The position numbers and the translations under genes are program-made. Source: Amia ocellicauda (taxonomy: Eukaryota; Chordata; Actinopteri; Amiiformes; Amiidae). From it: 64,000 nucleotides of DNA. The notes under the pieces are model-generated. The model had not been told where the DNA came from. It did not search any database and saw only the letters and a list, made by a program, of their open reading frames with translations. The DNA lies in assembly GCF_036373705.1 (NCBI RefSeq), contig NC_089857.1, forward strand, positions 39,442,784 through 39,506,783, read 5' to 3'. Shown here piece after piece: positions 1 through 11,612 of the stretch. The first letter of the stretch is position 1. The number at the start of each line of letters is the position of its first letter.

Positions 1-983
1 TATGTTTGCCTGATCACAAGACCTACTGCCTGACTTTGATAATTGCCTTGTCCTCTTTGTACCTTAGTTATTCTATTCCTTTACTATCTGCTTCATAGGG
101 TTTTAGACTGTTTTGCTTTGAAGGGCTTCTGCCTAGGACTGACTGTATAGTATACAAAATTGCATAGAATAAATACAGCATGATTGTATAAAATCTATAA
201 TCTATTTTTAGTCCTGATCAACTGTACCCAGTAGAGCATTTGATTAAATCATAAAATAACTTTCTGAATGGGTATCTTGGATCTGAATGTATACTTTATA
301 TTTGTAAAACCGCACTATTTAAGATTCAGTATTTTAAACATTCAGATCCTTGGAAGATTTTATCAGCTCAGCAGTTTTATATTAGCACTAATTTGAAAAA
401 CTGCATACCACGCTGCACACATTAGAAGCAAAATTGATACAATATGCTTCAAAACAGAGTTTATTGAAACGATGAGTCTCCGTATTCTATCAAAGAATGC
501 TGCAAGATTAACCAGTATAGGTATTCAGAAAGTTAAAAGGCCAAATACAGTAAGATTTATATCAGAGGTCCAATCATCCACATTGAAGAATCCAAGGAAA
601 TATTAATATTGTACTTTTATAAATGACTTCTTTAAACATTTCTCAAAATATAAATAATACAAAAAAAATCACCATGCACAATTTTTTGGTTGCTGAATAA
701 AGGCTTTTTCTGGAAACCCTTTCTAAATAGTCTATTGGCATAGGGGTGGCATCAAATTGTATTGTTGGTGACCCCAAGATGCAACCAACTTCTGTAATTC
801 TCTAACTGGGGCAATTGGATTTTTCTTTGCTTCCATCTTCCTCATTGTGCATGGGGACCAGATGCTTGTGCATCCTCTACCAGGCAGGTTCCACTGGTTT
901 TGAACTTTGGATATTATGTAATATATTTCTATATTCGTACATCACTTAAACAGCAGGTTTTGCATGTCACCGTTCTGAAAACT

Positions 984-1001
984 TGTGTGTGTGTGTGTGT
1001 G

Positions 1002-1044
<43 letters not shown>
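984..1044. repeat. Compound (TG)n(TA)n microsatellite
   Basis: A run of TG dinucleotides passes directly into about eighteen TA dinucleotides. It generates spurious Tyr/Ile- and Thr/His-rich frames on both strands that are not genes. Confidence 0.95.
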
Positions 1045-1047
<3 letters not shown>

Positions 1048-1856
1048 AAACTCTTTGTGTTGTGTAGGTTAAGGTTTAGCAATTGCAAATGTTTCCAGAG
1101 GTTTATTCTATCAATGTTGACTGTCACAAAAAGAGTTCAACAGTCACAAGTAGCATGGTCAATGGGGAAGCCAAATCAGATATCCCTTGGTGATGATAAA
1201 TACCAGCTGTGTTCATTATTAACGCAAACTCAGGCAGGCAAGCAGAGAGACACGCACAGAGCGGGGCTGCATGTGGATCAAAAACAAAATAAAGGAGAGA
1301 TTGAATAGTTATCCTAGAATCCTTTGTTTTATGCTCAAGTCCTTATTTCTTGTTTTATTTAGTTTTTTCCTACGCATACATTATATGACAACAGGAATCA
1401 AAGAGGCCAGACAATAAGGGCAATGTCATTTGTGGTCTATTACAGCATTCCCTGTTTCATGACAGGTGATCTGGTGTTCTGTTTCTAAAATTTGAGTGGT
1501 GCTCGACCCTTTACTGCATTTTATTGAAAGACCGTATCCTACTAGCTACATGATCATATCTGTAAAGGCATTGTTTATTCATTAGTACTACTATTATCAT
1601 TATTGTTAAGAATAATTGACGAAGGCACTCATTTTATCTAGGAATATCATGAAGGAAACTGTTTCAGACTGTAGGAGATGGAGTTAGACTGGGTGGGACT
1701 CCATTTCCAGACTTCACTTGGTGTTGCATCCTGTTCTTCTCACACTTGGTCTATTTAATACACTGACAACTGTAAGAAATACATTAAAAAAACACTTTCT
1801 GATCCCATTTTTTGGTCAACTGTCTTTTTTTTTTTTTTTTAGTCTCGTATGTGTAC

Positions 1857-1858
<2 letters not shown>

Positions 1859-1893
<35 letters not shown>

Positions 1894-2030
1894 AAACCCT
1901 TATCTAGGGTTGACATGAGAAACATTTAAAAACAAGACAAACTGCAGAAATACAATCTGTAATAAATACAATAAGCATACATACCTGAACAATGAGCTAA
2001 CAAGTGCAGACATAATACAGTTAAGTACGG
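1859..2030. repeat. (ATT)n microsatellite with L2-type LINE tail
   Basis: About eleven ATT repeats (1859-1891) run into a degraded match to the motif seen elsewhere in the window as 'cccttatccagggcgactta' (here 'cccttatctagggttgacat'), followed by AC-rich sequence. The same arrangement of TTA/TTTA repeat plus this motif occurs near 5.55, 10.97, 37.6, 40.87 and 59.16 kb, which marks it as the end of a dispersed LINE/SINE family. Extent on the right is uncertain. Confidence 0.5.
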
Positions 2031-2473
2031 TGCCCTGAAGTGCAAAATGCAAGAAAAATAATTTGAGAGCACAAAAAAATAAATTCTCACAACGGAAATG
2101 ACATCAGTCATGAGAAGGCAGGCTGGGGCAGGAGGAGCGGAAACGGTTGATGAATGAAAGGCTCCTCTCTGGCCGGGGCTGCCGCCGTCATCACCCCACC
2201 CCGCTGTGCAGCAGCCCAGTGCGAAATGCGCCGATGCAGCTCTAGCTTTAGGGTCGCTTTCTAACCACAGTGTAACGATACTGGAGTAGTAGGACACGTG
2301 GATTAATTAAGTTACATTACATTGTGTGCATAACTGTATCAAAAGATCAAGAACAACATGGTAAATGGTCAACCAAAAATAAACATACAAATTTGAAATA
2401 TACAGCTCAGGTATGCTTTTACTTTAAAACTCTGTCCTAAACGAAGTAATCGATGGCATTTCTGTTTGGAAGT

Positions 2474-2475
<2 letters not shown>

Positions 2476-2522
<47 letters not shown>
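2476..2522. repeat. (TA)n microsatellite
   Basis: An uninterrupted TA dinucleotide tract of about 46 bases. A minus-strand frame ending in Tyr-Ile repeats across it is an artefact. Confidence 0.95.
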
Positions 2523-2525
<3 letters not shown>

Positions 2526-4311
2526 CAACAAAAAGGATGCATGCATTGGCTGTAACTTTACCGTTGTGTTCTAAAACCAGGATTCTATATTTAAACGTGA
2601 CTTGAAAAGGGGTCAGTGTGCTTTGGATTGTGTGGGTCAACGGTTTAATCCTAAAATCTTTCTCGAAACTTCGTCCATGCATCCACTTACCCATAAGGTT
2701 TTAATTAGTCGTTTCCATCTACGTGACAAAACAATGTGGCCCAATGATGGCTGATCTGCAGAACCATGTCCTCTGCTGACAGGTGTGCTGGACGTACTCC
2801 TGTCAGATACAGCTTCACAGCTTCATTACATCACGTCTCCTCACAGGCAACCGGTGTCTGTGCTGAAACCCCGTCCTGTATTCTATCTGGACGTCCTTCA
2901 TTATAATATAATCACGATTATATGTGCTTTACTTCTCGGCGACTTCTCCACTTCATTAAAGAGCGGTTCTTCATCCTCCATGATGTGCCTTTAGACCATC
3001 CAACATTACATCATAGCATCACAGGTGTGCCTTTTCTGAAATACTCCCTTATCATATCCAATTGAGTCAGGCCATCCTAAATATGAGCTAGACCGTAAAG
3101 CCTGGCCTGCGCTGCCCGCTCACTGCACTGCGGGCACCATGTCTCAGGTCATGCTAGTGGAGGTCGAGCCGACCTGGACAGAACATGACCTGCGTTGAGA
3201 AATGTGACTTAATTTATTCTCTGTCCTTGTTTCCAAATAAAAAATAAGGGTGCTCCCAAAATATTTTTCTTGTGTTTTGCACTTCAGGGCCACCGTAGTT
3301 AAGTCCTTGATATGTGCTAAAGGGAGGACACTACACTTTACCAATGTTTTTGACCATGATACAGTACACTTTATTATATTTCACTATTATTTACCATGGT
3401 AGTGTGTGGTCTGTTGTGCTGCAACACGGTTTCCCTCTACAACACACTTGTCTGCATCACACTGCACTACAACAGCAAAGGGAAAGGAGACATTATATAA
3501 CTTGTAAAATAGTAACTACAGATGTCATGGGAAATATATTATTAATGTTTTTAATGTGCATTTGTTTTCCTTAAAATAAATTGTGTGTCGGTGATCTTTT
3601 CACCAGCTTGAGAGGGGAGGGTCAAAGTTTTGGTTTAAGTCAGCCATATACCAAGGTTTATTTTCCAAAAGATGCACCCCCTGGGTATAAAGGTAGTGTG
3701 GCACCAGTGTTAATGGTATTGAAGCTGTCAAATCTCTATTTCTGCTTTTACACTCCAATGTAACTGCTTTATCTGTGCAATTGCATACATTCAAGAATAT
3801 AACTTTTTGTCTTTACTTACATTGCTTTATAGATTTCAGTATGGAAAGCTATACTGAACAGTTAGTATCCTTGTAAAAGTCCCAATTTAAGACTTGGCAT
3901 TTAATTCTGATAGTTTTAAAAAACCTGGAAAAGATCTTGTGCCATATATTTTCAAGAATAAAGAAAAGTCAATATTATATGCACCTGGGTTTCTTATTCT
4001 TAATTCTGACTTTCAATTTTCTCTATGTACCGTCTTCACATTCAAACTTTCTTCATTTGGTTAGCACAAAACTAACCGAGGATCCAGACATTTATTATTT
4101 TCTATATATTCTTTATATTGTTAATGGTTGCATGTTTTGTCTGGCAATCATTAGTTTGTACTTGTACTACTAATTTAAAGTATCCCCCAAAGAGGAGTAT
4201 TTCCTTGGAGTTGTATGCAGCTATTATATCAAACAGTATGACGTTTGTGTGTTTTAGAGCACAGGTATTTGCATGTGGTAATTCCTTTTGTAAAATAGGA
4301 TTTTAACAAGG

Positions 4312-4486
4312 TGTAGTCACTTCTGATAAGACTGCAACCTGTTGTCTATCTGAAGATATAATAAGGCATCTTTAGTTCTTTTCTCCACTTCATGTGAGAG
4401 GAGAGCTCTCGGTTAACCTGTAACCTGTAACAATAAACTTGTTACTTCTTCACTGGTGCATGCTGATAATTTCTGAAACCTCTACA
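4312..4486 (+). repeat. Possible short solo LTR
   Basis: The segment begins TGTAG and ends CTACA, an inverted pair with the TG...CA form typical of LTRs. It contains an AATAAA signal near 4431 about 55 bases before the end, with a pyrimidine-rich stretch and a stem-forming 'gagaggagagctctc' upstream. No clear target-site duplication is visible and no internal region is attached, so this is a suggestion from layout only. Confidence 0.25.
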
Positions 4487-4865
4487 AGGCCTAGGGTCAT
4501 GGATCCTAGGGTAATGTAAACCTGCTTTGATAAATCTGTTTTCTTATAATTGAGTGCATTAATGACGACAAATCATGTCTGCACTACTTTATTGCCTTGC
4601 ATGTAGTTACTATTAGCTTCTGTAGTTATACTACACCAGGGTTGTGGTCCATTCTGAATGTGTTGGTAAACTCCTATTCAATTCTAGCATTTTCAATTCA
4701 AATTCCATTTGGAATTGACCCCAACTTTTAAATGCAATTCCTGCAATTACACACCATGTAAACATGTCTTTGCAGTTAACCTTCATACCTCATAAATCTA
4801 GTGGAGAATTGATCTTTTGTTTTCCTTTCTATTTAGGAACAACTGTGGATCATTAAGCTGAAAGA

Positions 4866-7800
4866 ATGTTCCAAGTCTGTCTTACTGGAGCGGCCACTGC
4901 ATTGGCAGTCCTGTACACTGTGCTCTGGATTTTTTATCCCTATTTCTGGAAAGATGCAAGTTTTTGGATGAGAACCAAATCTTTCCAACGCAGGATGGGA
5001 GCTCTCGTATGTAAAGGGACTAATTCTGTGCTTTGTATCTTCAAGGAGCAAGCCCAGAAATTCCCTAGCAGGGCTTTTATCATATATGAGGATCGTGTTT
5101 ACGCTTATCAAGATGTGGATAAAAGAAGCAGTAAAGTGGCCAATGTATTCCTTAAGGAGGGAGGTCTGAAGAAAGGTGACGTGGTGGCCTTGCTGATGAA
5201 CAATGGACCTGATTACATCTGTCTTTGGCTGGGGTTGAGCAAGCTGGGTATCACTGTGTCGATGCTCAATGTGAATATCAGAGCCAAGTCCCTGAAGCAT
5301 TGCCTCAAGATCTGCAATGCCAAAGCTCTTGTAGCTGGAGCAGGTACATAATCTAATGTTCCTTATATATAAGTGCAAATTTATAATAGATGTACAGAAC
5401 ATGCTAGATTCTGTGAGCATCCCAGCTGAGGTATTTTGTTAATCGTTCTCATGTTTACCTCATTCTGTGAATTGTTCCCTCCTAGAACTTCAGGAGCTTT
5501 GGCCAACTTTGATGGTTGGATTGTTGTGTGCTTATTATTATTTTTATGTCTTGGCAGATGCCCTTATCCAGGGTGACTTAAGTGCATAAGTGCAAAAAAA
5601 GTGCAAAAATACAGAGAAGTACAAGGCATCAATCACTACAAATTCAACTTGGCTAAAACATAGCAATTCAAAATAATATATTTTACAAATTCCAATTACA
5701 ATTTACACAAGTACAGTAAGAGACTTCCTACATCCTGGACGGTGAAAGCTAAGTGCTGTCAAGATGTAGGGTTACAGACAAGGGCTACGTGAAAGGGTGC
5801 AAGGAGGAAAACAATCAAGAACGCGAGGAGCATAATAAGCTGAAGTGCTATCTAGCAGGGATAGAGGACTAATATTACAAGTGCTGTCGGAAGAGATGCG
5901 TCTTGAGTAAGCGCCGGAATGAGGTCAAGGACTCTGCTGTTTTGACTTCGGTGGGCAGGTCGTTCCATCACTTAGGGGCCAGGGATGAGAAGGAGCGGCC
6001 TCCGGAGGAAGGAGAGTGGAGAGGAAGCAGAGTTAGCCTTCAGGAGCGCAGTGATCTGGAGGGGATGTATGGAGAGACAAGTGACTGAAGGTAGCTTGGT
6101 GCAGTGTGGTCGAGACAGCGGTAGGTGAGGGTTAAAGTTTTGAACTGAATGCGTGCCGCTATCGGGAGCAAGTGGAGGGAGATTTGGTTTGTACTCACAT
6201 TGGCTGAGAGAATGATGGTCTGGCTGGGAGTTTGTTGCAAAGGCAGTGTTTGGGGAAGAGTGAGGGATGCAAAGCAATGAATGCTGGGAAAGTAGTGTTT
6301 GAGCCCCGTATTTGTTTATGTTTGGGCCGTTTTACAACTCCAAAAGTAGTGCGGTTCTGAAAATGATGTTGATGAAGCTGTTTTTAAGTGTTTTTCTTTA
6401 AGAACATCTGGATGATAACTTTTGAAAGTATTAGCCTATTATTGTACAGTCAGTGAAAATCTCACACAGTTTTGTTATTATTTGGAATTATTTTATGAAA
6501 CTGTAATAATGCTAACAAACGCATCACATATATTCTGGAACCCTACAATCAACTTCTCAACCACCAAAAGTCCACTTTTTTTGTAGCAATAATACTTAAA
6601 CAAACAAAAAACACCTCTACAATAGGATAAAAGATAAACAAGGTCATTTTTAAAACATGCTTCCTTGCATAACTGTGTACAGTGGCTCTCAAAAGTATTC
6701 ACCCCCCTTGGAATTGTTCTACATTTCATTTAATTCATGAAATCAGAATGGATTTAATCAGGAGTTTTTGCCACTGATCATCACAGAAAATGTTCATAAT
6801 GTCAAAGTGAAAAATATAATCTGCAAATTGTTCTAAATTTAATTAATTAAAATGCTTTCCATTTCAACAGACATGTCTGAAACCCTTAAGGAGATTCTTC
6901 CATTCTTAAAGGAAAATGGCATTAGGACCTGGACTTTGCAGAAGGATTGCAATATTTCAGATGTTCATACCTTGCTTGATAAGTTAGATGGAGCTTCAGA
7001 TGCTCCTGTACCAGCTCATCTCTCAACAGTTTCAAGTATAATGGATTCAACGCTCTACCTTTTCACATCTGGGACTACAGGTAGGGATGCGGTGACATCT
7101 CACTGTTTGATTGTGATCCAGCACACAGCTGTGGCTGGATTTATTTTAATACTTTAATTTTTCTGGGGAAAACATTTGTATTCCCTTTAAACCAAGGACA
7201 ACATGCGTCTCCATCCTCTGGCCTACAGTAAATAGTTTGTTGATGTCAGTGTTTGGTTGTTGGTTGGTATAGTAGTTCTTGTAAACCAATAACACGCATA
7301 GTCAAATGCTCTTTTCAGCTCCTCAAAAGTATAATATACCTAATGAACACGCAGTTATGCATTCAGAATTTGCAGAACATATGCATGCCTCCTAAATGTC
7401 TTGTAGCGCTCCTGATGCACTAATGTCTTGTTATTGTTGCAGCAGCCAGTTGGTCCAGTTTAATGCCAATTAGTAACAAACCAGAATATATAAATAAATC
7501 TTCAAAATGTGGTTACTTTCAGGCTTACCAAAGGCAGCGATTATATGTCACAGAAGAGCCTTGATCATCATGCACCTCTTATTCCAGGTTGGGGCAACTA
7601 AAGATGAAGTAGTGTATGTTCCTCTTCCGCGGTTCCACTTGACCGGCCTTATCGGTGTTGGAGGATGCATTGTGATGGGTATGTCGATGCTGGGTGCTTT
7701 TAGTCTGTAGACATGAATAAATCCTTTGGGGGGAAAAGGTAAATAGTGTTGTTTTTAAATTATACTATTATTCAGGGGGGGAGCATTACTGCAGAGTGTG

Positions 7801-10463
7801 TGCGTGTGCATGTGTGCATGTGCATGTGTGCGTGTGCAGTACACAACAGCCACTGAAGACCTTGATTATGATTTCATACTCCAAATGTTTAAGTCTTGAT
7901 TTTTGAAATCCTAAGCAGCTGAAAAATAAAGTTTCTCGCACCGCATGGTCCTGTTGTAGGAGCAGCATGTGTGGTGAGGAAGAAGTTCTCCGTGAGCCAG
8001 TTCTGGGATGACTGTAGGAAATATGATGTTTCCATGATCACGTATATTGGAGAAGTGTGTCGTTACCTGTGCAGTCCTCCCAAGGTATGGTATGTGGCGT
8101 TAACCAACTATGGATATAATGATTTTAGTACCCTAAAGTAAAGGTTCTGCCTAGGATTGTGAAGCCATCACTGCGTTGACTAATGAAGATACGTTTTATA
8201 AGAAATGACACCAAGCACTTTTTTTTTAGATTTCTTAAGCAAAATGTTATTTTTCCATGTGTACCAATTCCAGTTCATCATTATTAATTTTAGTTATTTA
8301 TTTAAAATCACTAAGTAAATATTTGTAATGAACATTTTCAAAAGTATTTCTCGCCATTTAACACTTTTATTGTGGAGTTTTCCACAAGGTTTGGCATAAG
8401 AGATAACAGAAATTTACAGGGCAACGGAAGCCAATGGTGGATTTGTGAACTACACCCATACAATCGGTGCTATTGGACGTGCAAGTTTCTTCAATAAAGT
8501 TAGTGTTTTGATATTTAAGATATTTGTTTAGATATCTGATGGTGATGAACCAGGAGCAGCAAACTACAGGAAACATGCTGACTTGACTAAAAGTAAAACG
8601 CATGCAACTGAAATCAAAGCGAGATGTGCGCCTAGGGACTTGCATAGAAACAATTATACATGTCAAACATAACTTTAATCTTAACTTTCTTGTTTTGTTC
8701 CTCAGCTGGTGTGCCCATTTGAATTTTTCAAATATGACGTGGTTAAAGATGAAGTAGTTCGAGATGAGAACGGCAGATGCATTAAATTAAAAAAGGTAGG
8801 TAACTGACATGCACTGCAATAATAATAAACATACAGTACATTGCATCATGCTTTTCAAACATTCATTACCAAGTTATAATGTGCTAGTTTTCCTTTACAG
8901 TGTGTGTGTGTGTGTGTGTGTAAATAAGTACAAACCTATACAGCAAGACCTTTGAAAACTCTTCACACATTGTTAGCATGTATGCCTGGTAGGAGTGGTG
9001 CACACACAGTGACTGAAGGGGTTGTATGTGCTCGTGCAGAGTAACATCTGTCACCTGTGTTCTCAATTTAAAATAAAACGGGAGAAGCTGGCCTCCTGGT
9101 GATTCAGGTTACAAAGTTAAATCCATTTTTGGGCTATGCTGGGGACCTAGAACAAACTGAAAAGAAGCTGATGAGGAATTGTCTGGAGGAAGGAGATGTG
9201 TACTTCAACTCAGGAGACCTACTGAGAGTGAACAAGGAGAATTTTGTTTACTTCTGTGACAGGGTTGGAGACGCCTTCAGGTACTTCATCAGATGTGCTT
9301 GAAACCCCTGGACAGTGTACATCTGTACGCCAAGACACTGTCAAACACCAGGAAATGTTATTGAACATATTAAAAGCTATTAATGATCCGCTTAATCTCA
9401 GGCCCGTGCTCATAAAACAAATCGATTACCAAATATAAAGACATAATTCAATAGGTCGACATGTACAATTAAAAATAGGTAGTATAATACATCTCAGCAT
9501 ATGGTCTAAGTTTTGTTGTTTTTTCTTTTTATCTGTTTAAAGATGGAAAGGTGAAAATGTTTCCACGACAGAAGTAACAGAAATATTGGGGCAAGTGGAT
9601 TTTATACAGGAAGCTAATGTTTTTGGAGTAGCTGTACCAGGTAAGCACCATTGTGCCCACAAAATTCAAACAAATAAAAAGCTGCCTATCAAGTGTGGAC
9701 CTTAGTCAATCAATATATGTATTTAATGATGAATCTTTGTTTTGCTAGTGCGCTTTCCAGATGTTTGTATTGTATTGTAATTCTCTGGCAAGGTCTCATC
9801 TTCTCGACGTCTGTTTTTTTTTTTCAGGGTTCGAAGGCAGGATCGGAATGGCTGCTTTAGTCCTAAAACAGCAGCAAGCATTTGATGGCAAGAAAGTATA
9901 TGACACCGTTGTAGATCTGCCTGCTTATGCCAGGCCATTCTTTCTGAGGATACAGGTATGGCTTCTGTTTTGTAATGGATAATGCATACTGATTTCCCAC
10001 CCATGCAGAAATTACAATTATGAAAAAAATCCTAACTTATGAGGTCTAGTTCTAAAAAGCTGTTCTGCACTGATTTTCTATTACATTTCCAATATTTTCC
10101 TTGTCTTCATTAACAACTTAAGATGCACATTTTTGTTTCTGGCTGACCTTTAGCATAGTGAAATGAGCAGACTTGAGTATAGTTGCTAAAGGATCTTAAA
10201 TGGAATGTAATTTACATTTTTTTTTTTTTTTTTTGTCTAGAACAGAGCTTTGGAAAAATTATAGTGGTTTTCTATTTTAAATTTAGGAGACCATGGACAT
10301 TACTGAAACTTTCAAGCACAAGAAAGTTCACCTCCGAAATGAAGGTTTCAATCCAGATACTGTTTCTGACCCGCTTTATGTGTTGGATAACTACAGTAAA
10401 TCTTACGAACCCATGACTAAAGGGATATATGAAGAGATCATTTCTGGAAAGTTGAAGTTGTGA
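4866..10463 (+). CDS. slc27a6-like gene, copy 1 (FATP6-type acyl-CoA synthetase), exon 5 damaged
   Basis: Homologous to SLC27A6/FATP6, a membrane-associated very-long-chain acyl-CoA synthetase / fatty-acid transport protein that adenylates fatty acids and transfers them to CoA. Exons inferred from splice sites and paralogue alignment: 4866-5343, 6871-7080, 7523-7678, 7960-8084, remnant about 8372-8498, 8706-8795 (or 8799), about 9082/9085-9280, 9543-9640, 9828-9955, 10287-10463. Exon 1 encodes a hydrophobic N-terminal segment, then the conserved [13 protein letters not shown] region. The P-loop FTSGTTGLPKAA spans exons 2-3. Exons 7-8 carry NSGDL and [13 protein letters not shown], the FATP signature region. 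Exon 10 ends GKLKL-stop. Exon 5 lacks its first 20 or so codons and has a net 2-base deletion, so exon 4 (phase 0) cannot join it in frame. The exon 7 acceptor is altered. A strong acceptor at 4835-4836 suggests a 5' UTR intron. The gene is either a recent pseudogene or makes an altered product. Family membership is near certain; function is doubtful. Confidence 0.85.
5535..6290. repeat. L2-type LINE 3' fragment in intron 1 of copy 1
   Basis: It starts with the TTA-rich tail and the motif 'cagatgcccttatccagggt', then AC-rich sequence, then a GC-richer block (about 5880-6280) with no intact frame. The opening is shared with the fragments near 37.6 and 40.87 kb; the 40.87 kb copy retains reverse-transcriptase-like coding on the minus strand, so this copy is probably also in minus orientation. 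Confidence 0.55.
6680..6850. mobile_element. Tc1/mariner-type terminal fragment
   Basis: After a TA dinucleotide (6678-6679) comes 'cagtggctctcaaaagtatt', a typical fish Tc1-family inverted terminus, continuing into AT-rich sequence that ends just before copy 1 exon 2 (6871). No transposase and no clear opposite end are present. Right boundary uncertain. Confidence 0.5.
7797..7840. repeat. Degenerate TG/CATG microsatellite
   Basis: Alternating TG with interspersed CA (tgtgcgtgtgcatgtgtgca...) in intron 3 of copy 1. Confidence 0.85.
8372..8498 (+). pseudogene. Exon 5 remnant of slc27a6-like copy 1
   Basis: Positions 8372-8395 translate to VEFSTRFG, matching WKEFTKRFG in copy 2 and WKEFLDRFG in copy 3. 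Positions 8409-8498 translate in a different frame to [11 protein letters not shown]...SFFNK, matching the second half of exon 5 in the other copies. Thirteen bases separate the two parts where fifteen are expected, a net 2-base deletion. The preceding part of the exon (EGEKDHKV...GNGxRxD in copy 3) has no counterpart anywhere in 8085-8371. Intact exon 5 is 195 bp in copies 2 and 3. The 3' donor (AAA then GTTAGT) survives. A CAG at 8407-8409 could act as an acceptor, in frame only if exon 4 is skipped. Confidence 0.75.
8899..8921. repeat. (GT)n microsatellite
   Basis: About eleven GT dinucleotides in intron 6 of copy 1. Confidence 0.9.
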
Positions 10464-11612
10464 GATGTTTTCTAAGAGTAATGTTTGTGTAATATATTGT
10501 GAATGAATACACACACAGGTGCAAGAATATCTACTGTATTGTATTGAAGAACATAGTAGTACTGACATTATGGATTTTTTTGTGAACACAACAGAATTAA
10601 AGTTTTTACTGGAAAAAATTAAATAACGGTATACTTTTTCAATTCTAAATGATATCCAATGTAATTTTTTATTGTGTTATCAAATAATGTCTTTGTTGAA
10701 AATGTATCCATTCAATGTTCTTTGAAAGATACAATACATAGAGGTTTTTTATAAAAAGAAAGAAAAGATTGCAGATGGAATTTATATACAATTGATATGC
10801 AAACTAAACATATCTGTCGCATATATACAGAGGCTGACAATTGATTACAGTAAAAAAACAAATCTGAGAGAAAACTGCTTATTCTGGAAGCTAGCCGTAG
10901 AACAAAGGTGTCTGGTGTGAATACTGTGAGGCCCCATCCTCAGCCTTCAATAACACTCCCTGTACTTATTTATTTATTGGGAGACACCCTTAATCAGAGC
11001 GACTTACAGTTTATACAAGATTTACAAAAGTACTTAAAGGAGAAACTTGTCAGTCGAGTTTACAGCTGATGAAAGCAGAAGCCGTACAAAACAACTAAAG
11101 TGTTGCTATGCCCATGAACACACTTAATAAAATGGCTCTAAATCTAAAAGCAAAAACATGTTATTGTATTGTACACCACCCCAGTTCATCTGTATTTTTG
11201 CATTGTGGTGCATATTAAATTGATCTAACCTAAAATCCTGGAAAATATCTAAATGCATAATATACATTACACACTATTAATTTAATATGGTAAGATTACA
11301 TAAACACAGGGCTCTTTATAGTAAAATGCATGGGACTCATGGATCACACACACTGATGTGTTTCATTTTAAATTCTGCAAAGATGCATCCTACAAAGGTT
11401 TTTTTAGTTTTTCCATTGGCTTAATGGAAGTAGAGATTGTGAAGATCATTAACACATTTCTGTAATAAATTACTATTGTTATTGCTTGCAATACTCCAAT
11501 AAAAAGAAAGTTGAGGTTCTCCAAAAATATACATGCTTTTTCATAACCCTGTGTTTGACAATTAAACAAAATGACCATGAACAATTCAGTTTTAACTGCA
11601 TGAAGTTCATTT
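10464..11612. other. Tail-to-tail spacer between copies 1 and 2
   Basis: An AT-rich spacer of 1.15 kb holding the 3' UTRs of the two convergent genes. It contains an L2-type tail near 10966-11045 ('tatttatttattgggagaca', then a degraded 'cagagcgacttaca'). No coding sequence seen. Confidence 0.7.
10596..10601 (+). terminator. Poly(A) signal candidate for copy 1
   Basis: ATTAAA lies 133 bases after the stop codon of slc27a6-like copy 1 and is followed by T-rich sequence. It is the first good variant signal downstream of the stop. Predicted from motif only. Confidence 0.45.

Larger units (their letters stand above)
1..4836. other. Upstream intergenic region, no gene recognised
   Basis: No reading frame here resembles a known protein. 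The long frames are low-complexity (TA or TG repeats) or lack exon-like context. The stretch holds a TG/TA microsatellite near 1.0 kb, an ATT microsatellite followed by LINE-tail-like sequence at 1.86-2.03 kb, a TA tract near 2.5 kb and a possible short LTR at 4.3-4.5 kb, listed separately. The rest is AT-rich sequence without features I can name. In mammals the gene on this side of SLC27A6 is FBN2; no fibrillin-like exon is visible here. Confidence 0.6.

Noticed and set aside
8220-8260. Strong pyrimidine tract and TAG at about 8229 as the true start of copy 1 exon 5
   Set aside because: In the phase set by exon 4 a stop follows two codons later, and the sequence has no similarity to exon 5 of the other copies.
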